A DNA stretch of 11,866 bases from Clostridia bacterium (GTDB lineage: Bacteria > Bacillota > Clostridia > UMGS1883): the NCBI GenBank assembly GCA_017441965.1, contig JAFSBF010000142.1, positions 1 to 11,866 of the forward strand. Reading direction: 5' to 3'. The notes under the pieces were generated by a model that saw only the letters and a list, made by a program, of their open reading frames with translations, searched no databases and was not told where the DNA came from. Both the position numbers and the translations under genes were made by a program. This document shows, in pieces, positions 5,797 through 11,866 of this stretch (positions are counted from its first letter, which is position 1; the number at the start of each line of letters is the position of its first letter).

Positions 5797-7701
5797 ATGG
5801 GCAAAATCAATGTTCTCGACAAATTTACTGCAGAAAAAATTGCCGCAGGCGAGGTTGTCGAGCGACCTGCCAGTGTAATAAAGGAGCTTTTGGAAAACGC
5901 TATTGATGCAGGTGCAACAACTGTTGTTGTTGAAATAAAAAGAGGCGGTACGACTTATATGCGTGTTACCGACAACGGCTCGGGAATGGATAAGGATGAT
6001 GCCCGTACTGCCTTTTTAAGGCACGCCACAAGTAAAATAAAAACAGATAAGGACCTTGAACATATATCTACGCTCGGCTTTCGCGGAGAGGCACTTTGCT
6101 CTATTGCCGCCGTAAGCAGGACGGAGCTTTTTACAAAGCAGCGTACCTCTCCCGAGGGCACACACGTTATAGTAGAGGGCGGCGAGGAAATTTTGTGCGA
6201 GGGTGCAGGCTGTCCTGACGGAACAACCATTGTTGTGAAAAATCTTTTCTTCAACACCCCTGCCAGAATGAAATTTATGAAAAAGGATTCTGTTGAGGCG
6301 GGCGCAATAACAGATGTCTGTAACAAGCAGGCACTTAGCCACCCCAATGTTTCAATACGTCTTATCCGTGACGGAAAAGAGGTTCTTTTCTCCCCGGGGG
6401 ATAATGTTTTAAAAAATACTGTCCACAGTATTTTTGGTAAGGACATTGCAGCGCACACTATAAACGTTTCGTATACAAAGGACGGCGTATCGGTAGCAGG
6501 ACTTACGGGAAAGGGGAATCTTTCAAGACCTAACCGTCTTATGCAGATTTTCTTTGTAAACGGAAGATATGTTGTTAACAAAACGCTTTTAACAGCGGTG
6601 AGTGAGGCGTATAAAAACGAGCTTATGATAGGTCGGTTTCCCGTATGCGTGCTTGACATATCGCTTGACCCGTCTTTGGTTGACGTTAATGTTCACCCGG
6701 GAAAAACAGAGATTAAGTTTGCATCCGACCAAAGCGTTTATGAGGCAGTTTACTGGGCGGTAAAAAACGCACTTGCAGAGACTTCGGCGCCGAGGAGCGT
6801 TCCGCTCCCCGCCTCTAGAGAGGCATACAAAATGCCTTCTGCACCCGAGCCTCCCGTGCAGATTTCTTTTACACAGAAAAACAAAAATACTTCTCTTAAT
6901 TTTAAACCTTTCACACCAAGACCGGAGCCTTCGCCTGCACGTATAGCGAAAAGCATAAATGAAATACGTGAAGAGGTTAAACCGTATGAGGGGAAGCTCC
7001 CCGTAAGAAATATTGAGGGAATTGAAAACAAAAAAGAGGAAATACCCAAGGTTAAAAACGAGCCTCTTTTTTCAGCACCACCTGAGAAAACAGTAAAAAA
7101 AGAAGCCATCGAAAATCCCCCGTCTATTGGCAGTGATTTTCGTATTATCGGTCAGCTTTTCTCCACATATATTCTTGCCGAGGGTGACGGTGAATTTTTG
7201 CTGATGGATCAGCACGCCGCACATGAGCGTATCCGTTTTGAAGAAATAAAAAAGGGCGGCTATAAAACAGACACCCAGCTTTTACTTATGCCAATCAGTG
7301 TTAATCTGACACCGTCTGAAAAAGAGCTTGCATTAGAGAAAAGCGATTTTCTTCTTGATATGGGCTTTGAGTTTGAGGATTTTGGAAAAAATGCGATTGT
7401 ACTCCGCTCCCTCCCTGCTGACTGTCTTTATGAAGAGGGCAGTGACCTTTTTATAGAAATGCTTGGCGTTTTAGGCGGAAATGAGGGCGGCGAAATAAGT
7501 GCAATACGTGACAAGGCAGTTTATACCGTAGCCTGCCGCAGTGCGATAAAGGCAAATTTATTACTTTCAATTTCAGAGCTCCAGAAGCTTTTTTCACAGG
7601 CAATGGCACTCGAGGGTATTTCAACGTGTCCGCACGGCAGACCCATCTGTATAAAGCTGACAAAATATCAGATTGAAAAAATGTTTGGAAGAATTGTTTA
7701 A
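5797..7701 (+). CDS. mutL: DNA mismatch repair protein MutL (endonuclease type)
   Basis: A 634-residue mismatch repair ATPase and strand-nicking endonuclease acting after MutS. The N-terminal GHKL ATPase shows IAAGEVVERPASVIKELLENAIDAGA (Glu33/Asn34 as catalytic and Mg-binding residues), DNGSGM, and HATSKI...LGFRGEAL. A Pro/Lys/Glu-rich linker of about 110 residues (roughly 330-440) joins it to the dimerisation domain. That domain has the endonuclease motif DQHAAHERIRFE (Asp471, Glu477, Glu482; DQHAx2Ex4E), ACRSAIKA from residue 579 and CPHGRP from Cys611, which marks the nicking MutL found where MutH is absent. The ATG follows a good ribosome site (AAGGTGGTGA, 5783-5792). Its stop lies one base before the miaA start, suggesting coupled translation. 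A promoter is not clear in the repeat-filled space upstream. Confidence 0.97.
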   Translation: MGKINVLDKFTAEKIAAGEVVERPASVIKELLENAIDAGATTVVVEIKRGGTTYMRVTDNGSGMDKDDARTAFLRHATSKIKTDKDLEHISTLGFRGEALCSIAAVSRTELFTKQRTSPEGTHVIVEGGEEILCEGAGCPDGTTIVVKNLFFNTPARMKFMKKDSVEAGAITDVCNKQALSHPNVSIRLIRDGKEVLFSPGDNVLKNTVHSIFGKDIAAHTINVSYTKDGVSVAGLTGKGNLSRPNRLMQIFFVNGRYVVNKTLLTAVSEAYKNELMIGRFPVCVLDISLDPSLVDVNVHPGKTEIKFASDQSVYEAVYWAVKNALAETSAPRSVPLPASREAYKMPSAPEPPVQISFTQKNKNTSLNFKPFTPRPEPSPARIAKSINEIREEVKPYEGKLPVRNIEGIENKKEEIPKVKNEPLFSAPPEKTVKKEAIENPPSIGSDFRIIGQLFSTYILAEGDGEFLLMDQHAAHERIRFEEIKKGGYKTDTQLLLMPISVNLTPSEKELALEKSDFLLDMGFEFEDFGKNAIVLRSLPADCLYEEGSDLFIEMLGVLGGNEGGEISAIRDKAVYTVACRSAIKANLLLSISELQKLFSQAMALEGISTCPHGRPICIKLTKYQIEKMFGRIV

Positions 7702-7702
7702 T

Positions 7703-8647
7703 ATGACTAATAAAATACCGCTTGTTGTTATTGCAGGGGCAACTGCCTCAGGCAAAACGTCGCTCGGGATAGAGCTTGCAAAGGCTTTTCACGGTGAGGT
7801 AATCTCCTGCGACTCAATGCAAATATATAAAAATCTTGATATCGGCACGGCAAAGCCAACACATAGCGAGATGCAGGGTATACCCCATCATATGATAGAT
7901 ATTGCAGAGCCTTCCGAGGATTTCAGTGTTAAAAAATTTTGCCGTCTTGCGGGGGAAAAGATAAAAGAAGTTTATACGCGTGGCAAGCTTCCCATATTGG
8001 TGGGTGGCACGGGGCTTTATATTGATAATACTGTCCTTGCCACAAAGTTTAGCGCACCGAAAAGGGACGAAAAGCTTTCAGAAGAGCTTTTATGCTACGC
8101 AAAGGAGAACGGAAACGACGCTCTTTTTGAAATACTGAAAAAAGAAGACCCTGAGGCAGCCTTAACCCTTCATCCCAATGACACAAAAAGGGTTATAAGG
8201 GCGATTGAAACAGTTCGCACCACCGGAAAAACGCGAAAAGCACTTGACGAAGAAAGCAGACCCTCCGAGTCTCCGTATAATTACCTTTATATGGCAATTG
8301 ACATGGACAGGGCAACGCTTTATTCACGCATTGAAAAGCGTGTTGATATTATGCTCCGGGATGGTCTTTTGGAGGAAGTTCAAAAATATATTCTTCCGCA
8401 AATGAAAGAAATGTCCACCGCCCTTATGGCAATCGGCTACAGAGAGGCTGTGTGGTATTTTAAAGGATTATGCACCTACGGCGAAATGCTTTCCCTGTTA
8501 AAGCGGAATACCCGCCGTTATGCAAAAAGGCAGCTTACGTGGTTGCGAGGAAACAACGAGGTTATATGGCTTGAGAGTGAAAACGCATTTTCTCTTGCCC
8601 GACAGTTAATTAAAGAAAGGATTTTGACAAATGAAGACACAAATTAA
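7703..8647 (+). CDS. miaA: tRNA dimethylallyltransferase MiaA
   Basis: With this ATG the protein has 314 residues, normal for MiaA. It transfers a dimethylallyl group from DMAPP to N6 of A37 in tRNAs reading UNN codons, giving i6A, the substrate of MiaB encoded at 936. Visible motifs are the P-loop GATASGKT (residues 12-19), [16 protein letters not shown] from Asp37 (with the catalytic Asp/Ser region), [24 protein letters not shown] and the C-terminal [12 protein letters not shown]. An in-frame TTG at 7673 would add ten residues inside mutL but lacks support; the ATG has GGAAGA about ten bases upstream and lies one base after the mutL stop. The 3' end overlaps hfq by 17 bases. It is cotranscribed with mutL and hfq in all likelihood. 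Confidence 0.96.
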   Translation: MTNKIPLVVIAGATASGKTSLGIELAKAFHGEVISCDSMQIYKNLDIGTAKPTHSEMQGIPHHMIDIAEPSEDFSVKKFCRLAGEKIKEVYTRGKLPILVGGTGLYIDNTVLATKFSAPKRDEKLSEELLCYAKENGNDALFEILKKEDPEAALTLHPNDTKRVIRAIETVRTTGKTRKALDEESRPSESPYNYLYMAIDMDRATLYSRIEKRVDIMLRDGLLEEVQKYILPQMKEMSTALMAIGYREAVWYFKGLCTYGEMLSLLKRNTRRYAKRQLTWLRGNNEVIWLESENAFSLARQLIKERILTNEDTN

Positions 8648-8882
8648 TCTGCAGGACGTATTTCTGAACCAGGTAAGGAAAGATAAAATTGCAATTACAA
8701 TTTTTCTTTTAAGCGGCTTTCAGATTAAAGGCCTTGTAACAGGCTTTGACAACTACACGGTAGTCCTTGACTGCGATGGCAAGCAGGAGCTTATATACAA
8801 GCACGCCATTTCAACCATTATTCCTGCTACACCTATTAATTTTATTGCATCTGAAAAAGAACAGGAAATTTCCCAGATTTGA
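8631..8882 (+). CDS. hfq: RNA-binding protein Hfq
   Basis: An 83-residue Sm-fold protein that assembles as a hexameric ring and binds U-rich and A-rich RNA. It opens [14 protein letters not shown], matching the start of the family; the rim patch is RKDK rather than the arginine-rich RRER of E. coli, as is usual in Gram-positives and often linked to weaker sRNA annealing. Sm1 is [25 protein letters not shown], and Sm2 contains [10 protein letters not shown] with Tyr56-Lys57-His58 at the proximal RNA site. A short acidic tail follows. The start overlaps miaA by 17 bases, with AAAGG (8616-8620) as ribosome site within miaA. The miaA-hfq adjacency is conserved across distant bacteria. In Firmicutes the physiological weight of Hfq is variable, so its role in this organism is open. 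Confidence 0.96.
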   Translation: MKTQINLQDVFLNQVRKDKIAITIFLLSGFQIKGLVTGFDNYTVVLDCDGKQELIYKHAISTIIPATPINFIASEKEQEISQI

Positions 8883-8901
8883 CAAAGGAGAGTTTCAGGT
8901 T

Positions 8902-10116
8902 ATGCACAAAGTGCTGAAAACGGGATTAATAATATTATTACTGGCACTGCTTTTAAGTTCGTTTAGCTATTGCAGTGCACCTTTTGATACCCAGACTGCG
9001 CACGTTGTAAATGTTAAAAAGGCTGTTACGGGCAGTGGTTTTCTTCTTCGTAAGGAAACGCTTGTAAAGGGCAACACAAACGGCGTTTTTGAAACGGTTG
9101 CAAAAGACGGCACACGTGTAAGCCGTGGAAGCAGTGTTGGTGTTATCATCAGCGGAAATCTTGATAAAGCACTTTCAGAAAAGCTCGAGGAGGTTTCCCG
9201 CAGAATAGAGGAAATAAAGCAGTCGGGAAGTATCTTTGACATTTATTCTTCTGACGAGGCACGTATTTTTTCCGCAATGAAGGATATTACCTCTACAATA
9301 CGCCAAAAGGTTAGTGAGGAGGATTTCATTTCTGCAAGGGAAAGCACCCTTTCACTAAGCGCTCTCGTTCAGAAAAAAAACTCTGCTGAAAATATGACGT
9401 CTGCAGACAAGCTGTTAGTTTCGCTCGAAGATGAAAAATATAATCTTGAGCAACAGCTTGGCGGTATCCGTGAAGAAGTTCTTGCCCCTGCATCAGGCTA
9501 TTTTTATACAACGCTTGACGGACTTGAGGGCAAGGGCAACGAAAAGGATATTGCCGCCCTTTCTGCTTCTGATATAAATAATTTTTCACAGATTCTTAAG
9601 GATTTTGACCCCAAAAGCAGTGCCAATGCAAAAATCAGCGATACGTATGTATGGTATCTTGCCGCCACCGTCCCGCTTGAAGATGCCCAGCTCTTCTCCA
9701 AGGGACAAGAGGTCAGCGTATCAATTGATGAGTCCCCTGCTGTTAAGGCAAAAATTCTTGCCGTTAACACTGATGCGTCAGGCGAGGCTGCTCTCATATT
9801 AAAATGCGACAGAAACATTGTGGGTATATATGAAAAGCGTACTGCAGAATTTGAAATCTGTATAGAGGAATACAGCGGTCTTTATATTCCCTCTGCGGCT
9901 GTTCGTGTTGTAGATGATATCCCCGGGGTTTATGTAATGACGAAAAATAAATCCGTAGCTTTTAAATGTATTGACATCCTTCTTAGTGAGGATAATTATT
10001 ATATCGCAAAAAACAAATACGAGCCTCCCGAAGGCTCTCCATATGGACCACTTAAAGTATACGATAATATTCTTGTAAATCCGGAGGCGGTGAAAGGCAA
10101 TGCCATTAAAGAATAA
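8902..10116 (+). CDS. HlyD-like membrane-anchored periplasmic-adaptor-type protein
   Basis: A 404-residue protein with an N-terminal hydrophobic segment (about residues 7-23) after a short Lys-containing start, so it is anchored in or exported across the membrane. Cys24 does not sit in a proper lipobox (SFSYC). After it come a beta-rich part (GSGFLLRKETLV..GVFETVAKDGTRVSRGSSVGVI, residues 44-82) like the barrel/lipoyl part of HlyD-type adaptors, helical segments (about 87-108 and 167-191), a second half-lipoyl part beginning LAPASGYFYTT (194-204), and a C-terminal beta region with YIPSAAVRVVDDIPGVYVM and DNILVNP typical of adaptor ends. HlyD adaptors usually join a transporter, but none is next to it. 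An earlier start at 8767 would lie inside hfq in another frame; the ATG at 8902 has AAAGGAG (8884-8890) before it and directly precedes the membrane segment. It overlaps yggS by 17 bases. Function unknown; an envelope role is an inference from topology. Confidence 0.75.
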   Translation: MHKVLKTGLIILLLALLLSSFSYCSAPFDTQTAHVVNVKKAVTGSGFLLRKETLVKGNTNGVFETVAKDGTRVSRGSSVGVIISGNLDKALSEKLEEVSRRIEEIKQSGSIFDIYSSDEARIFSAMKDITSTIRQKVSEEDFISARESTLSLSALVQKKNSAENMTSADKLLVSLEDEKYNLEQQLGGIREEVLAPASGYFYTTLDGLEGKGNEKDIAALSASDINNFSQILKDFDPKSSANAKISDTYVWYLAATVPLEDAQLFSKGQEVSVSIDESPAVKAKILAVNTDASGEAALILKCDRNIVGIYEKRTAEFEICIEEYSGLYIPSAAVRVVDDIPGVYVMTKNKSVAFKCIDILLSEDNYYIAKNKYEPPEGSPYGPLKVYDNILVNPEAVKGNAIKE

Positions 10117-10768
10117 TATTACTGACATTCACAAAAGAATAGAGGATGCCTGTGCACGCTCGGGGAGAAGCACGGATGAAGTAACCCTTATTTGTGTAAG
10201 TAAAACCGTTTCCCCCGAAATGATAAAAGAGGCGCAAAGTTTAGGCGAAAATGTATTTGGCGAAAACCGTCCGCAGGAGCTTCGTGACAAGCTCCCCCTT
10301 ATTAATGGCGCACAGTGGCACCTTATCGGACATCTGCAGACAAACAAGGTTAAGTATGTGGTCGGAAATGCCGTACTTATCCATTCTGTGGATAGTCTTA
10401 ACATTGCAGAGGCAATAAATAACGAGGCTTTTAAAAAGGGAATTATTCAGGATATTCTCCTTGAAGTTAATATTTCGGGTGAAGAAAGTAAATATGGTTT
10501 GACAATCACGCAAATCCCTACTATAATTAAAGATATAGGCTCTCTTGAAAACATCCGTTTTCGGGGATTTATGACGATGGCACCACTCGGCGCACCTGAG
10601 GAGGAAATCCGCAGTATCTTTAGGCAAGCCCATAGTCTTTTTACGCAGTATAAAGATTTCGGCGCAGATATTCTTTCTATGGGAATGTCAGGCGATTTTG
10701 AAATTGCCGTTGAAGAGGGCTCTACGCATATAAGAGTAGGAAGTGCCGTCTTTAAAAAAGGGATGTAA
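10100..10768 (+). CDS. YggS/YlmE family pyridoxal phosphate homeostasis protein
   Basis: A 222-residue, single-domain PLP-binding TIM-barrel protein of the YggS/YlmE/PROSC family, which buffers free pyridoxal phosphate in the cytoplasm and has no known enzymatic activity. Lys35 (LICVSKTV) is the expected PLP-bound lysine. Further family signatures are FGENRPQELRDK, WHLIGHLQTNK, LLEVNISGEESKYGL, FRGFMTMAP, and the phosphate-binding LSMGMSGDFEIAVEEGSTHIRVGSAVF. The ATG lies within the end of the HlyD-like gene. GGAGG at 10083-10087 is twelve bases away and GAAAGG (10092-10097) is very close, so neither ribosome site has ideal spacing and translational coupling is likely. Position upstream of sepF matches the ylmE-sepF order of Gram-positive division clusters, although a repeat-bearing gap separates them here. 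Confidence 0.95.
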   Translation: MPLKNNITDIHKRIEDACARSGRSTDEVTLICVSKTVSPEMIKEAQSLGENVFGENRPQELRDKLPLINGAQWHLIGHLQTNKVKYVVGNAVLIHSVDSLNIAEAINNEAFKKGIIQDILLEVNISGEESKYGLTITQIPTIIKDIGSLENIRFRGFMTMAPLGAPEEEIRSIFRQAHSLFTQYKDFGADILSMGMSGDFEIAVEEGSTHIRVGSAVFKKGM

Positions 10769-10802
10769 AAAAGCAAGCTGTGATTTCTCTACTGTTAAAA
10801 AG

Positions 10803-10822
10803 GATTTCCCCGTTGGGAAATC
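10803..10822. repeat. 8-bp perfect hairpin, core of an intergenic repeat
   Basis: GATTTCCC (10803-10810), loop CGTT, GGGAAATC (10815-10822), extended by a G-T and an A-T pair. Its design, GATTT at the foot and AAATC at the other foot followed by CCA and a simple repeat, parallels the hairpin at 2795-2816, suggesting one repeat family. It lies 34 bases after the yggS stop and could attenuate transcription, but no U-run follows. Confidence 0.6.
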
Positions 10823-10831
10823 TTCCATCAT

Positions 10832-10859
10832 TTCGAACTTCGAACTTCGAATTTCGAAC
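10832..10859. repeat. Four tandem copies of a 7-bp TTCGAAC unit
   Basis: TTCGAAC is repeated at 10832, 10839, 10846 (last base T) and 10853. Each unit contains the palindrome TTCGAA, so the array can form several alternative structures. The hairpin at 10803-10822 flanks it on the left. No matching array exists on the other side of that hairpin, so this may be half of a symmetric element. Confidence 0.75.
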
Positions 10860-10901
10860 TCTAAATAATCACTGTTAATTATTTTCAAATAACAAATTTT
10901 A

Positions 10902-10927
10902 AGTGCGTTGTTTCGCACTATAGGAGG
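10902..10927 (+). promoter_or_regulatory. Leader hairpin next to the sepF Shine-Dalgarno site
   Basis: AGTGCG (10902-10907), loop TTGTTT, CGCACT (10914-10919) form a 6-bp stem that ends two bases before the ribosome site AGGAGG (10922-10927), eight bases ahead of the sepF ATG. The hairpin leaves the site free. It may protect the mRNA 5' end or keep the site open; both are inferences. Confidence 0.45.
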
Positions 10928-10935
10928 TTATTATT

Positions 10936-11373
10936 ATGTCATTTTTATCAAAATTCAGCGACCTTGTTTTTGGTCCCGACGACGATGATGAGGTAGATTT
11001 TGCAACAAACAACGAGCCGCAGTTTGATTTCGACCAGCCACCCATTGCACCCGCTGCAAAGAAGGCAAAGGTTGTAAACATCGCTGCAACAACACAGCTC
11101 AAGGTTGTAGTTGTATCAATCGAGCAGTTTGACGAGGCTCGTGAGGTTGCAGACCATCTGCGCAGCAAAAAGCCCGTTGTAATCAATCTTGAAAAGCTTG
11201 AAAAGGAAACCGCACGAAGAGTAATTGATTTTATCAGCGGTGCAGTGTACGCACTTGGCGGCTCTATTCAGAAGGTTTCAGGCGGTATTTTCCTTATTGC
11301 GCCTTACAACGTGGACATTATGTCAGACGTACGTGATGAGCTTAAAAACACAGGTATCTTTCCGTGGGAATAA
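10936..11373 (+). CDS. sepF: Cell division protein SepF
   Basis: A 145-residue cytoplasmic division protein that anchors FtsZ to the membrane and aligns its filaments. Residues 1-12 (MSFLSKFSDLVF) form the amphipathic membrane-targeting helix. Residues 15-50 are an acidic, Pro/Ala-containing linker with DDDDE. The conserved domain covers about residues 52-142, with LKVVVVSIEQFDEAREVADHLRSKKPVVINLEKLEKETARRVIDFISGAVYALGGSIQKVSGGIFLIAP, including the glycine residues of the SepF dimer interface. The ATG is preceded by an excellent ribosome site. The next gene, ylmH, overlaps its 3' end by ten bases, so the two are cotranscribed. No clear promoter is seen in the 167 bases upstream. The ylmG gene often found between sepF and ylmH is absent. 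Confidence 0.96.
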   Translation: MSFLSKFSDLVFGPDDDDEVDFATNNEPQFDFDQPPIAPAAKKAKVVNIAATTQLKVVVVSIEQFDEAREVADHLRSKKPVVINLEKLEKETARRVIDFISGAVYALGGSIQKVSGGIFLIAPYNVDIMSDVRDELKNTGIFPWE

Positions 11374-11866
11374 CGGATAAGAAACGTTTTTTATCCGCCC
11401 TTGATTATGAGCATAGCATAAAATTCGCCCACATCTATGATTTAGCTGAAAAAGCGTATAGGCAGGGGCGCAGTTTGTATGGAGATTTTTTGTCGGAAGG
11501 CTCTATCGGGGAGCTTTTAAGGCGCAGAGATTTTCTTCCCATGCATCCTGTCCTTTTTGGTGGCTATGAGGATGCGGAACGTAAAATGGTCGGCTTTATT
11601 CCTGAGTATGAGGAAGAGGATTTTCCAATCAGCGTTCTTTCCCTTTCCTCGCCCCGCATTAAAAATTTGTCACACCGTGACTTTTTGGGCAGTATTATGG
11701 CACTTGGCATAAAGCGCGAAAAATGCGGAGATATTATAATTGGCGAGGACACTTGCCAGATTTTGCTGCATAGTGACATTGCAGATTTTGTATGTTCATC
11801 TCTTGAAAAGGTTGGAAGAGAGGGTGTGAAGACCGAGCTCATAGAGCTTTGCGGCCTTATCGTGCC
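11364..11866 (+). CDS. YlmH family S4-domain RNA-binding protein (3' end outside window)
   Basis: An open frame begins at GTG 11364 inside the sepF end and runs off the right edge, giving 167 residues of a family usually about 260 long. It reads MGITDKKRFLSALDYEHSIKFAHIYDLA, then ELLRRRDFLPMHPVLFGGYEDAERKMVGFIPEY, PISVLSLSSPR and HRDFLGSIMALGIKREKCGDIIIGEDTCQILLHSDIADFVCSSLEKVGR, all typical of the YlmH N-terminal and middle parts. The S4 RNA-binding domain should lie mostly beyond the window. YlmH is linked to the division cluster, and in Bacillus has been connected with ribosome rescue. The GTG is the only plausible start in frame early enough to keep normal length; its ribosome site (AGG at 11353) is weak, fitting coupling to sepF. 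Base use does not differ from its neighbours. Confidence 0.88.
   Translation, partial: MGITDKKRFLSALDYEHSIKFAHIYDLAEKAYRQGRSLYGDFLSEGSIGELLRRRDFLPMHPVLFGGYEDAERKMVGFIPEYEEEDFPISVLSLSSPRIKNLSHRDFLGSIMALGIKREKCGDIIIGEDTCQILLHSDIADFVCSSLEKVGREGVKTELIELCGLIV

Noticed and set aside
5955..6659. 234-codon open frame on the minus strand within mutL
   Set aside because: It is a shadow of a well-supported gene, without a recognisable motif or ribosome site.
7673..7702. Upstream TTG start for miaA
   Set aside because: It lies within the mutL 3' end. The ATG at 7703 fits the family N-terminus and follows the mutL stop by one base.
8767..8901. Possible 45-residue N-terminal extension of the HlyD-like protein starting in hfq
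   Set aside because: The extension lies in another frame of hfq, has no ribosome site, and would place the hydrophobic anchor internally. The ATG at 8902 has AAAGGAG upstream.
10832..10859. CRISPR-like array
   Set aside because: The units are 7 bp and contiguous, with no spacers and no cas genes in the window.
10688..10918. Small minus-strand open frame between yggS and sepF
   Set aside because: It is made mostly of the yggS end in antisense and the TTCGAAC repeat, giving low-complexity residues.

Overview
The window carries a dense run of housekeeping genes, all on the + strand, in the arrangement typical of Firmicutes and most likely of an anaerobic gut-type member of class Clostridia. 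The grounds for this are the gene order (miaB, a YlbF/YmcA-family gene, mutS, mutL, miaA, hfq, which parallels the Bacillus subtilis order apart from cotE), strong Gram-positive Shine-Dalgarno sites, a MutL of the endonuclease type, and a sepF/ylmH division cluster. The taxon below class level is a guess. No phage, CRISPR, rRNA, tRNA or complete insertion sequence is visible.

Layout. Positions 3-848 hold the C-terminal 281 residues of a PepV-like M20 dipeptidase that runs in from the left. A near-consensus sigma-A promoter (864-892) and an exact 11-bp inverted repeat over its -10 and start site (891-923) precede miaB (936-2345) and a small YlbF/YmcA-family gene with a four-cysteine tail (2363-2755). 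A hairpin-centred, AT-rich repeat separates these from mutS (2876-5470). A 326-bp gene-free stretch built of repeats and hairpins separates mutS from mutL (5797-7701). Then miaA, hfq, a HlyD-like membrane protein gene and yggS are packed tightly with short overlaps (7703-10768). A 167-bp gap with another hairpin and a 7-bp tandem repeat leads to sepF (10936-11373), which overlaps the start of ylmH (11364 to the right edge).

How the genes work together. MiaA prenylates A37 of tRNAs reading UNN codons and MiaB methylthiolates the product, so two successive steps of one modification pathway lie here. MutS and MutL form the mismatch repair pair. Hfq is an RNA-binding ring. YggS, SepF and YlmH belong to the conserved cluster beside the division genes of Gram-positives: SepF tethers FtsZ to the membrane, YggS handles pyridoxal phosphate and YlmH is an S4-domain RNA-binding protein.

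The genes themselves are ordinary. The less explained content is between them: a palindromic operator-like site in front of miaB, and three intergenic spaces filled with structured repeat elements that look like members of dispersed families. I found no convincing new multi-gene system.
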